A stretch of 64,000 bases of DNA from Callipepla californica brunnescens. Taxonomy: Eukaryota > Chordata > Aves > Galliformes > Odontophoridae. A program made the translations under genes and the position numbers. The stretch lies in NCBI GenBank assembly GCA_023055505.1, contig JALIRH010000023.1, positions 7,694,423-7,758,422 on the forward strand, given 5' to 3'. This document shows, one piece after another, positions 53,513-64,000 of this stretch (the stretch's first letter is position 1; each line of letters starts with the position of its first letter). The notes under the pieces are model-generated. The model was not told the origin of the DNA. It ran no database searches and saw only the letters and a program-made list of their open reading frames with translations.

Positions 53513-55571
53513 TATTCAAAATAATAGTGTATTATTTTAATCCAAATAATTTAGTTACTGAAGGATCACTGCAGAAACTTAAATGCTCTTGAATGTATCC
53601 ACCAGTGTTAAGTAGCTAGAGCAAGGTGCTTTTCATTTCTAAAATCCATGTGGAGTCCTCAGTGGAGAATATTTAAAATCTTTTTTTTTTTTTGGAGTTT
53701 GGTTCCCTAAATAAGATGGTAGGAAGGAAGGGTGAGGGGGAGCAGGACACTGAGGTTCTGTAGCTTTTCCTTAGAGCTGGCCTGTCTTTCATTCTGGCAT
53801 TTTATCTTTAAAAATGTATTTCCAGGAGCTCCGGTCTGGTTACAGTAATCCTTGGGAATACCCAGAAAAAGTTAGTAGTGCAACTGGAGGATATTCTGTG
53901 AAACCAACAGGAGACACTATGTTCTGTTCACTTTTGTTCAGGTCTGTTTTACCTCTGTCCATCTGTGTCCTGAGTGTAGATTCCGTCTGTACTGAATGTG
54001 AGAAGTGGGAGAAGCAGCATATAGAAGGAAGGCGTTTGGGAAGATGAGGAAGGATGTGGCTATAGGCTGTTTGGAAAGATGGAATGCAAATGGAGGGCAG
54101 ACAATCCGTAGTAATTGTACTCAAAACCTTAATCTTGGAGACTTTAAAAAAAAAATTCCTTTTGAGGTGTATAGAATTTGGTTTGCCATGAGTAATCCTT
54201 CATTGTTGCAGGCACAGGGCAACAATCTTACCAAAATAATAACAATGCTTGTTTAAATGCATTTTACATGTAAAAGAAACTGATCTTTGAATCAATATGT
54301 GATGAGAACCTTTCTGCTCTCAGAATATTGAAGTGTACTGTTTTTCATTTATCATGCTTAGGTGCATAAGGTGCAGAAAAGGAAACTGATACTGCAGCAG
54401 AATGAGAAGGAAAAAAAAAAAAAACAGCTTATTACCCCACTGCAATATATAATAACATGAATGTGAAACCACACATTTACCCAAACTTCTACATGACACC
54501 TTTTTTTAATTTTAAGTACTGAGACAGGGAATGCACCCTTGCAGTGGCATGGGAAATGTGTAACTTTGTCCTAAGCACAGACTCATAAATTTTACTGTTC
54601 AGAAATCTGGCCTAGAATGTTAGTAACAGCCTATGGGTAGTTAGGCTTCTTTAAAGCTGAACAGAACTATCAGAATTTCACTGAAGTTCTTCTGAGCAGA
54701 CATTAAAAAGTTATGACCTAAGCTTGTTATGTTTCTAGCAATTTTATTTACATGTGATGCATTGGTAGCAATTGGAAATAATTTTAAATTATGGTCTAAA
54801 ATATGTATTAATTGGAAAATAATATTCCATTTTTTTCTTAAAAGGAAACACAATGGAATGATTGGCAAGCTACCTAATAAATGCAGAACTGCCTGTGATT
54901 ACATATGTAGAAATGAATAATGCCTATTTCTGCCCTCGGTAGGTAGAAGTCTGCGCCATCTTCTGTGGAGTAACAATTATCTAATTCCATCTATGGATCT
55001 GGCACTTCTGTTCTGCTGTTGATGCTGCAATTAAAACAACTACGCAAAGGACAGAAACTGTATTCTTTTACATTTCTTATTGGCATGCAAATAAAAAATT
55101 GCACTAATATTTTCATGATTTTTCCAAAACTTGATTTCAGTAGAGCAAAATGAGAATCTTCAGTACAAGTTCCAGTACGTAAATCTCTACTGAGATAACT
55201 TTGTTCAGTTATGCGTTAAGTAAATATTTGTCACAAGCCCAAAATTGCTTATTTTGTAGATCAGCAAAATAGTCCTCTTGGTGGCATCCTTTACTGATGT
55301 CTGTCTTTGTAATTTCATATTTTTTAAAAAACGGAATTGAGGATAAGAGAAAGTGGATATAAGCATAATGCAAATCCTTCTGTCAGGTGCAAGGTAAAGC
55401 ACAGAAGTGGAATTTTTGTATAGTGTTTTAAAAATATTAGGGTTTTCTTTTTTTCTTTTTTTTTTCCTGCTACTAATTCTCTTGAAAAATACTTCTGTCA
55501 TTGTACCATTATTTCTGAATGGAAGCAGTGCGTTCTTTTATAACCTTTTTTTTTTTTTTTTTCTGTCACTT

Positions 55572-55653
55572 AATGTGAAGCAGTATCTGATGTAGCAAAG
55601 AAGCATGACTTAATGATAATATGAAGTGATATCTGATGTAGCAAATCATGACA
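55572..55653 (+). repeat. Imperfect tandem duplication, about 46-bp period
   Basis: The 15-mer ATCTGATGTAGCAAA occurs at 55,585-55,599 and 55,631-55,645. Flanking bases (TGAAGCAGT versus TGAAGTGAT on the left, GCATGAC versus TCATGAC on the right) show that the duplication is longer than the perfect core. It is a diverged local duplication with no coding sense. Confidence 0.85.
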
Positions 55654-56020
55654 TGAAAGATATTCCAGTCTGTTTTGAAGAGTAGTACTCATCATGTATC
55701 TGGACAAGTGGTGATTTTCTGGTGCTGACTTCTGTTACAAGTCACTAAATGTCACCTGCAAAGCAGTAGCACTATGTTCTACCACATTTTTCTGCATGAG
55801 ATTAAAGAGAAACCTGTCGTGAGACCATCACTTTTTTGACTACACCAAACAAGACATGAAATAGCACTTCTCCAGTTATCTGATAAAAAGTAATTTTGAG
55901 GATGGTCAGGAAGAAAGGATTTGTTCTTGTCTTTCACTCTACTGTTTTCCAGATGTGATCGGAAAGAGGAAGCTGTTCTGCTAATGGATCAGAAGATTGC
56001 TCAGTAATTTAAACACCATC

Positions 56021-56185
56021 CTAAAAATAGAGCTTCCATGTTTGATAGGTAGAATTTCAAAATACAAGGTAGATATTTCTAAAAGACCTCTTTAAAAACA
56101 CAGGAAAGTATATAGACTTACAGTTTTGTGAGATTTCCGTGCTGATACTTGGGAAATAAAAGAATGATCAGCATTCTATTTTTAG
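56021..56185. promoter_or_regulatory. Pair of perfect MEF2-type decamers
   Basis: CTAAAAATAG at 56,021-56,030 and its reverse complement CTATTTTTAG at 56,176-56,185 both fit the MEF2 consensus CTA(A/T)4TAG. They lie 155 bases apart in the proposed first intron. Such 10-mers are expected less than about once in a window of this composition (rough estimate), so a close pair is notable but not proof of an enhancer. Confidence 0.3.
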
Positions 56186-59125
56186 GTGTTGTTTCAAATG
56201 TTTGTCTTAAATGCAGAAGAGTTAAATAAATGCTGTCGTCCCTGTACACGGAGAAGTTTTTGAATATAAGGTGATCTGAATTAAATATCTAAAAATAAAA
56301 GTGACCACAGTAAATTAGTTTCTCTAAAGTGGTCCAAATTTTAAATATGATTCTCAAATTTAATAATCTGCACTGCTACATGAAACCCATCAGTGATGAT
56401 TTTAAAGAAGACCGAGAGGTGGAATCATTCCATATGAATTATAAAAGATAACGATTAAAGGAGATTTTAAAACTATGTAGTATATCTTGAACATATAATT
56501 CACCAATGCTTGTCCGTAAAAGATGTATGTACCTTATCTTAGACAACAGAAACAGAAAGTCTGCAAATAAAGCACAGAAGCTGCTTATCATCTTGAAGTG
56601 TACAATTTAAGGGGGAACTCAAAACCTGTACATATAATTTCAGGTGTAGTTGTCATCTTTGTGCAAACCTGTTACACAATGTCTCAGTTCTCCAAGGGCA
56701 AAATGATTGAACAGATAAAATTTCATGGAGATGCTCTAAAATCAATTCAGGTCGCCAGGATGTATCTACATAGGTTGGGCAGGCTTAGAGCAACATGACA
56801 AAAAAGAATTCATTTTTTATTTTCCTATTTGTCCCATGTTCTTCTGGAGTCCACATCCCCACATTAAGACTGTAAGTTCTATATAAGTACTGATTTAACT
56901 TTTACATCGCAAAGACAGGATTTGAGAAACTTGATTTCATTTACTTCCTATCCTTAAATTGGAGCGATTCATGGAAAATACAGTTCTGTCTTTCTGTAAA
57001 GGTACTTAATCAGTTGGCTCTGGAGTTCTGAGTGAGGTGTTACTCTCAGTTTTCCAATGTAAGACCATTCAATTTTTCTATAAATAAGTAAATAGTCATC
57101 AAATGAAGGGTTGTAGTTGAGTCTATTTCACTGGACTACCATAGTTCACTAGCTACTGCGTTGGTCTCTTGCACTCTTGTATCTCCTACTCAAAAAGTCC
57201 TTCTGTATTTCGGGCCTGTAATAGAGCTTAAAACAAGCTTAAACAACTAATTCCCATGTAATGTTTCCTGTTGCTTTCTCTGAAGCTTAATTTTACTCTG
57301 CAAAATACTGTATAAGTGGAAAGCATCTTATAATTTTACATTTATAAATACGTTCACATAAATATGTGAAACTATTTTATAAATACTTAACTTTTAGTCT
57401 TTCATACCTTCTGCTCTTTTTTTTATCATTTCAGTTTTCTTCTTGGATAGAGATATGCAACACCAGGCAAAGCTCGGAAATTTCAGACAGAAACATGAAA
57501 AGATTCTTAAATATGAGGACAATGAGCCTTATATAAATAGCTAATTGACTGTTTACAGGTATTTTTAGACAGGAAGTACAGCTTCAGGGTGAGATAAATT
57601 ACTCAGGTTATGTTAGAATGCCGTAATAAACCTTTATGAGGAAAAAAAAAAAAACAGTTCAAAAGTAGCCATTATGTGCCTGTTCTCAGTCATCTTCTGT
57701 GGAGCTTGGGTGGTCCTTTACGAAAGACCTTGTGGCCTAGAACACATGCCTCTTCAGCCAGTTTCTTGAATAGTTAATGTGACTGTTGAATATGTGGGTG
57801 TGAGTCCAAACCTGACTTCCTGACCGCATTATTATGTTTTAGTAAATGAAGAAGAATAACAGCTCTGGTTAAAAGGTTGTGCTGATATTCATTCTTGACT
57901 AGTATTTATCCAAGAGCTTGAAAAAGCTAAGAATTGTTAAAGTGTACTGTTTTTTCCTTTTCCTTCCACTATAATTGGGAAATTCTGAATTCACAAATGC
58001 AAGGGTATTCATGTTTAATTAGCGTTAATACAGATGTAATAATATATGAAAGTATGTTCTTTGTTCACGTATTATAGCGTAATCCCACTGACTTGATGAC
58101 CTTTTAAAATTGCTTTATATTAAAGAATTATTCATGCTGTTAATTAACATCCACCTCTTTTTCTCAGTTCCATTTCATCTTTTCTGCCAAATTCATTAGA
58201 AACAAAAGAAACATCTGAATAGAACATTTCAGAAGATATTTTCTGTTCTGGACAAAACTTAGGAGAGTGTGTAGAAATCTACCACTTCTTGCGTCAAGAA
58301 CATTATAAGCAGTTGTAGTTTTCAAGGTCTTCTGTGTGGATTAAAGTTTGTACATGTACGACCGGTGTTCACATATTTTGAATTGAGGTGGAGCATATAG
58401 GTGCATTATAAACTGTTCTAGATCTTCTCTGTGGCTTGGCAAGTGTATGTTAGCTTCCTTCAGCTAGATGCTAAGTGTATAATGTAACGATATATATGAG
58501 TTTTATGAATACCAAATTATTCCATTTCAGTAATGTGATTCTGTAATACCATCAGAGTAAGTAGTCACTGCATATGAAATATATAATAGACTGAGACTGT
58601 TAGCCTCATGAGGCTTCCAGATGCTCTAAGCAGATAACTTGAGATGCTTGGACTATTAGGTGCTATATTAATCTTTACTCAGCTGGCAGTCATATCTTAT
58701 TTCTGATATTTAAAGTAAAACAGAGTGTAAAACATCGGTATAAATTCAGAGTCAGTTTTATTTCCTTGTAATTGGAATGCTGTTTTATATGTTTCATATA
58801 TTTTAAAATAATACTACTACTAAAGCTTCCACATCTCTTTGATTCATCAACTGATAAAGGAAAAGGGAAATTATGTAGGTTACTTTACACCTGAAATAAA
58901 GCATTTTTTAAAAAGACTACAGAATTTCTGAATTCAATCCTGATTGTAAGCGTTCAGTTCTTCTGTCATGATTAATCAGTATCTGGGAGTGTTTTTCAGC
59001 TATTAGTCAAGATCAGATTCTCTTCTTTCATGAGAATATACAGTTAACATTTGTGTAGATGCTCTGTATTGAAGTTCATAACTTAATGATCCTCTTCAGA
59101 AACATCTTGGTCTCCTGACCCATAT

Positions 59126-59383
59126 CATAGTATCACAAAATTGTATGTATTGGAAGAGATCTGTGGAGATTAGTGAGTCCAACCCCCAGCTAATGCAGAC
59201 TCCCTACAGCAGGTTACACGGGAAAGCGTCCAGGTGTGGTTTTGAACACCTCCAGAGGAGGAGTAACACAACATCTCTGAGCAGGTTACCTTCACAGTAA
59301 AGAAATTGTTCCTCATGTTCAGATGCAGCTTCCCATTGTTCAGTTCACGCCTGTTGCCCTTTGTTCTGTCACTGGCACCCTTC
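59126..59383 (-). mobile_element. CR1 LINE 3' fragment, minus orientation
   Basis: The reverse of the CR1 terminus starts at the left (ATCATAGTATCACAAAATTG, then TTGGAAGAGATCTGTGGAGA) and continues through GAGTCCAACCCCCAGC, CAGCAGGTTACACGGG and the TTGAACACCTCCAGAGGAGG block. It ends near CTTTGTTCTGTCACTGGCAC. No ORF2 motif remains intact. It is diverged, hence fairly old. Confidence 0.92.
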
Positions 59384-59523
59384 CTATGTTTAGCTCTGCT
59401 TTCAAACAAAAGTACTGTTATACCTAAATTTAACAATAAATGAATGCCCTGCAAGTACTCTAACATTGGGGCACCAGTGTACCTGAAAAGTTACATCAAA
59501 AATGTTAGCTGTGCTATTGATGC

Positions 59524-59638
59524 TTGTAGCCTGGACACTTTCCAGTGTAACCTGCTGTGGGGAACCTGATTTAGCAGGGGGTTGGACTCAATGATCTCTG
59601 TAGTTCCCTTCCAGCCTCTGTGATTCTGTGATTCTGCG
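59524..59638 (+). mobile_element. CR1 LINE 3' end, plus orientation
   Basis: TGGACACTTTCCAGTGTAAC, then AGCAGGGGGTTGGACTCAAT, GATCTCTGTAGTTCCCTTCC and a two-unit TGATTCTG tail mark a CR1 terminus in the opposite direction to its neighbour at 59.1 kb. Its last about 110 bases are the inverted complement of the left part of that neighbour. It ends about 100 bases before the candidate exon acceptor. Confidence 0.93.
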
Positions 59639-59737
59639 TTGTTCTAATGTTTAGGATGGCAGCATGGATTTAGGGAGTGTGTTAACTCTTTATTCTAGAA
59701 GCTATTTTAAATAACCAAGGATTTAACTTTGTTGCAG

Positions 59738-59857
59738 CATTAATTCCATGCCTGAAGAGCAAGGACGGTGTTACTCTGAGGCAAATTCTGTGAAACCCAA
59801 GTACTGTGGGAATGGTGACCATATGAGTACCATGGGGAATAAACAAGATAACGTACG
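59738..59857 (+). CDS. Candidate internal coding exon, unidentified protein
   Basis: An acceptor (TTTAACTTTGTTGCAG, ending 59,737) opens a frame beginning C-ATT-AAT-TCC-ATG that stays open through 59,857. It is hydrophilic and mixed in composition (MPEEQGRCYSE, then NSVKPKYCGNGDHMS, then MGNKQDN), unlike the surrounding low-complexity frames. Its phase accepts the two-base overhang left by the leader exon at 46,824, giving an unbroken frame from the ATG at 46,814. Two weak donors are possible, AAC|GTACGG (intron from 59,853) and ACG|GTATAA (intron from 59,858). Without either, the frame ends at a TAG near 59,890. No domain, signal peptide or membrane segment is visible and I do not recognise the protein. 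The weak donor is the main reason for doubt. Confidence 0.35.
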
Positions 59858-62800
59858 GTATAAATTTGTAGTTGTTTTTAGAAAGTCGTAGTTTAAAGAA
59901 AAACATATAGTCTGCAGCAGGCTCATAGATAACTTCACTTTTGCTGGAGAACCTATTTTAATTAAAGTTTAAAACTTTCTGTTTCTTTCTGTCCATTTTT
60001 CTTCTACTTCTTTAGTTGTTGTGCCAAGGTATCCATGTGTGTTTCTTCCACTGTCATCTGGCCCATTCCCAGCAGATGCACACAATCTGTTTTGCTGTCA
60101 CTGACAGGGCTCAGTTTATGGAAAGAATGTGACAGAACATGCTGCTGTAGTCGCTTATACAGGATTCTCTTTTCTAAAAAGTAACTGAGAATAAATTCCT
60201 TCTTTTATTTTTTATTTTTTTACATATTGTTCACTCATAGTGTTTTACCCAGGCTATGCTGCATCAAATTAAGTAGGATATTTGTTTAATTAGCTTCTTT
60301 TTAATTCCTGGTTTTTAAAATACAGTTTTGCCAATAGTGTATATGGAATGTCACAACAATAAATCACCAGACTTGTTTGTGTTTTAAGTGGTGGCAGTCA
60401 GTCCTACTTCTTCTGGAACATAACTTTTAGTTAGAAAGTATTTTGATTTTTCTTTTAAATTTTGTATTCCAGTTTATATATTCTGTTCAGTGTCTAAATG
60501 TAAAGACACATATGAAGAATATAAATGGAAATTGTATACGGGGGCATATTTTCCTTCTTGTGGCAAGTACAAGGAAGAGGCTGAGTACAGGTTGGGATAT
60601 TACAGTGTGTGAATTTTGCAAATACATCTTAATGAACGTCTTCTACCTCAAAGAATTAATGGTGAACAGACCAGGGTAAACTGAGAAGACTGAAGGAAAA
60701 AAAGTTCAAGTCTTCTTGCTTTTAGAAATGTCTTGCTGTTCTTCTCACTGTTCCGTAGGATGAATCAGTATTAAACTTCATGGAAGGTGTCTAACCAGCA
60801 TAATCCTGTTTATGATGTGATGGGGCGTTCCCTTTGTTTCTTTGTCAGTGGAATCAACAACTCGAATTAAGTAAACATAACTTTGCCTTACCAATTTGCA
60901 TTCTACCTCCATCCGTCTAAGAGCAGGGATTACAGTAAATTCCACTCTGGGCAACTAACATTACAGCCTGAGCTGTTAAAAAACTGTTAACATTAAATAT
61001 GTATGGGCACACTAGATGCTTATTGAAGAATAGAATTTGTTTTACAAGCCAGTGTTGCTTCTAATCCTATTATTTTCACCCTTAATGATCTAACTACTGT
61101 CTTCAAATTGTACTTTGGTCAGAGGGGCTGATCTCTCTGAGTTATAAGGCGGGGTTTTTGTTGTTGTTTTTGTGGGTTTTTTTAGTAGGTAAAAAATGAA
61201 AAGATACTTCTTCAGCACTGGAAATCTTCCTTAATTCCCAAAATCAAAGACTCATTTAACTGAGCGTAGTTACTGGACTGCCTTTTAAGTAGCTGCGTAT
61301 ATGCATTAACGTAAAGAAAAAAATTTAGAGAAATTTTATCTGTATTTTTAGGATGGATTTTTAAACGCTGTTTTGTGTTATGGTGTGATTTCATATGCTA
61401 AAAGTTCTGAATTCAGAGTATCATTTTTTTTGTTCTTGACATAATTTCAGACAATGCCCATGATAGGGTATATATGTTAAAAAGGCAGTGTGCAGTGGGA
61501 GACTGCTATGTTAGCTAGGATTGTGGTTTCTATAAAATGACTTCCTGTGATCATGTACATATATTTATGTATATGTACATGTGTATATGTATATATGTGT
61601 GTGTATATATATATATATTTATTTATACATGTGTGCTTTGTATAAAAACATAGATAGTTTTTAAACCATATATGCATGCTTCTGGGTATGCCTTAGAATG
61701 TAAATAAAACTGTCAAAATGTCTCTTCACAGTTAGACCTCATAAAAATAATCAGTCTGTAAACACGTGGTGCTCTTTATTCACATATATAAAACAAAATT
61801 CTTTCTTCTGTTGATGTTCTAGACTTGCACTCCTTCCGTATTATGGTTTAGAAATATGGTTTTTCTAGTGTTTTTTTTTTTTATAAAATATATGTATTTT
61901 TATATTTGTTTGTGTATCTCAGTGTGGGACTTGTGTGTGTGTGTATGTATATACGCCAAACATGCTTTATTGTTTGTTTAGAAGATGACATATCTCCAGT
62001 TTCTGTTGTTGTATTCTTAATATTATTTTTTGTTACATGCTAAATATTTCTAGAGTTTCTGCAAATAATAATGACTTCTTAAATTACTCCTAAAATCTGG
62101 AGGGGAAGGAATCATTAATATGTGTATTTCCACCTGATAAATATTTTTGGTTGCTTAGTTATCATACATAATGGAAAAAGAAGGCTGAGAGCTCATGTTA
62201 CATTTCTAGGCAGGTAATTCAACTTCAGAAATACTTTTACCACTTAACTTTTAAGAACAAGATTATAGCATGGTAGCTTGGCCTATGTAAAGTGGAAAGG
62301 AAAAATTTAAAAATTTCTAAACAAGTCTATTTTATATCCTGGTACGTTACTAGAATCTGCACTCCTATGAAGTAGCAGGTAAAAGGGCAAAAAAACAAAT
62401 GAAAAGCTATAATGTCCTCTCACAGCATCAATCTTTCTTTATCTTATTTTTTTTAAATGTAATTTTAAAAGCATATTAATTATACTTAAAAAAAAAATCA
62501 TATAAACTGAAATGCAGTTCAGCATAGCAATATATTTCTTTTTGATCCAAACTCTTAAGGACAGGAATCTCAAACCTTCTTCTTGATCATACTTGGAACC
62601 TGATATGGTAAAAAACATTAAATTTATACACATCTAGATTGGACAAATCAAATTGTAAGTTCTAAATCAGGAATACTTACTACATAGAGCTCTCTTCCAT
62701 CAGTTTCAGAACGTTTCAGACATCACTGCTGATCTTAGATACAGATATATGTAGATATGTCACGAGTGAGAAGATACAAAGACCTTACTGTTTCTTCTTG

Positions 62801-64000
62801 TTTTGTACATAGCTGACAACTTCCATCTTAAAAAAAAAAAAAAAAATCCACGGGAAAAACAGATCAGGTGATTAGCAGAAAAAAAAAAAGCAGTTGGCTG
62901 AGAGCTCCTTTTCCATGTAGCACAGCGTAGAGCACTTAGCTTTTTATTTCCCTTGCTTTTATCTGTATTGAATAGGGAATAATATTTTCACTCTCCCTGT
63001 GATCTTTAGGTGGTAAATATTGATAGGCATTTAAGTGGTAAGTTGAGGGTATCTGTATAAACGGATATATAGCATAAGTTGCTAAGTCTTGTACTTTTTT
63101 TTTTTTTTTTCTAAGACTGTTAACAGTAGCACCAAAAGAAAGGGATATATATATTTTTTTTCTTGTATGATTATACACTGGAAAATTCAGGTAAAATAAA
63201 CACTTAAAAAATTACATTATCTCGCTTTTTACAAAGTGTGAGCAATATGGCCTTTTTGACTTCAAAATACTTCCACATGCCTTACCATTGGCCTGTTTCC
63301 AATGAGGGAACCACCCTCTGTGTAGGTATGGTGCAACTTGTTGGGTTTTTTTGCTGTATCCACCTAGATATTAATCTTTCATCTGCAGAAGTTATCTATA
63401 TTTGTGAAGTGAGCTGGTTCCATAAACATATTACATGTATGTACCACATGTTTAAATGTATGTCATGACAGATTGGATATCTTGGGCCAGTGCTGTCCCT
63501 CGTGAAGTCGCTGTTTGTTTCAGAAACTAACTCTTTTTGAAAATAATTGTATCCTTTTTTTATCTGTTTGCCCACAAATATGGGACCAACACATGCTGTA
63601 TTTATCCACAATGTATCAGAGAAGAGGAATTTCTGATTAGGGTCAGAGTTGACCACTCACATGTAATGACACTCACATTTGGATGTTGTGTGCCATCGGT
63701 GCTCTATTTGCATAAATCTTCTAAGTTGCACATATTTATAGAGTACAGTAGATACCTCACAATGTTTCATTTTGAGTCTGAGCACTACATTCAACAAACA
63801 AAAATATCAGTAACCAATTATCTGGATAATTCTGTTATGTCTTTCTATTTATTTTACATTTTTTTTCTTTGAAAAAATGAAGACTATTTTCATTATGAAC
63901 AAAATTTTTTAATAAGAATGTATTTTGCAATGTACTGTTTATCATATTTGTGAAAATTACCCCTTCAGTGTTAAGATGGCTACAGACAAAGCAACCCTTT
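59858..64000. other. AT-rich sequence after the candidate exon
   Basis: No further exon could be supported. It holds a TA/TG-rich microsatellite (61,557-61,630), A17 at about 62,829-62,845 and T16 at about 63,095-63,110. Frames up to 111 codons (63,537-63,872) lack motifs and splice flanks. It is consistent with further intron of the rightward gene. Confidence 0.45.
61557..61630 (+). repeat. Compound TA/TG microsatellite
   Basis: Alternating purine-pyrimidine sequence made of TATG, TGTA and a pure TA run (61,604-61,618 approximately). A related short GTGTGTGTGTATGTATATAC patch lies at about 61,935-61,955. It is simple sequence; no element recognised. Confidence 0.85.

Larger units (their letters stand above)
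46825..59737 (+). other. Proposed first intron of rightward gene
   Basis: About 12.9 kb between the leader donor and the first phase-matched exon candidate. Contents: A-runs at 47,786, 54,413 and 57,640, T-runs at 53,681 and 55,547, a CR1 stub at 53.4 kb, two MEF2-type decamers near 56.1 kb, a local 46-bp duplication at 55.6 kb and an inverted CR1 pair at 59.1-59.6 kb. Frames such as plus 53,814-54,047 and 56,598-56,798 show no domain and no convincing splice flanks. A GC-richer patch of unknown origin lies at about 52,650-52,930. Confidence 0.4.

Noticed and set aside
1..64000. CRISPR arrays, tRNA or rRNA genes, intact endogenous retrovirus
   Set aside because: No regularly spaced repeats, no tRNA or rRNA core recognised by eye, and no LTR pair with viral protein motifs; tRNAscan or a profile search would be more sensitive.

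Overview
The window is vertebrate nuclear DNA, almost certainly from a bird. The main evidence is a set of CR1 LINE fragments with the avian 3' signature (GGAAGGGACCTCTAGAGATC-type end with ATTCTGTG or TTCATAGA octamer tails). Other support: few A-tailed SINE-like insertions, AT-rich non-coding DNA interrupted by two sharp CpG islands, and ancient LINE and hAT DNA-transposon relics. I cannot fix the species or chromosome. Nothing looks bacterial, plasmid or viral: no operons, ribosome binding sites or long intact host ORFs.

Layout. Bases 1-41,830 are gene-poor, AT-rich sequence, either intergenic or intronic to a gene read to the left. They hold CR1 copies at about 1.65, 10.1, 20.4, 22.0 and 26.7 kb. 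They also hold a decayed hAT transposase C-terminus at 16.1 kb, a pentanucleotide array at 23.9 kb, a probable old L2/L3-type LINE remnant at 28.8-29.7 kb, and an isolated splice-site cluster at 33.0-33.2 kb. Bases 41,830-42,240 are a CpG island with two good minus-strand splice donors, so it is read as the first exon or exons of a leftward transcript. Bases 45,230-45,960 are a second CpG island. It runs into an AT-richer stretch and a leader with a (CA)n tract that ends in a strong plus-strand splice donor at 46,824/46,825. The two islands, about 3 kb apart, therefore look like a divergent promoter pair.

The rest of the window, to 64,000, reads as the first intron(s) of the rightward gene. 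At 59,738-59,857 there is an acceptor followed by an open frame whose phase matches the ATG and two-base overhang at the end of the leader exon. This is the best coding-exon candidate in the window. I do not recognise the protein. Intronic repeats are a CR1 3' stub at 53.4 kb and a head-to-head CR1 pair at 59.1-59.6 kb that forms a long inverted repeat.

No complete protein-coding gene can be supported. Most open frames of 60-180 codons are chance frames, CpG-island frames, or pieces of CR1 ORF2. All gene-structure calls rest on splice signals and phase only, not on transcripts.
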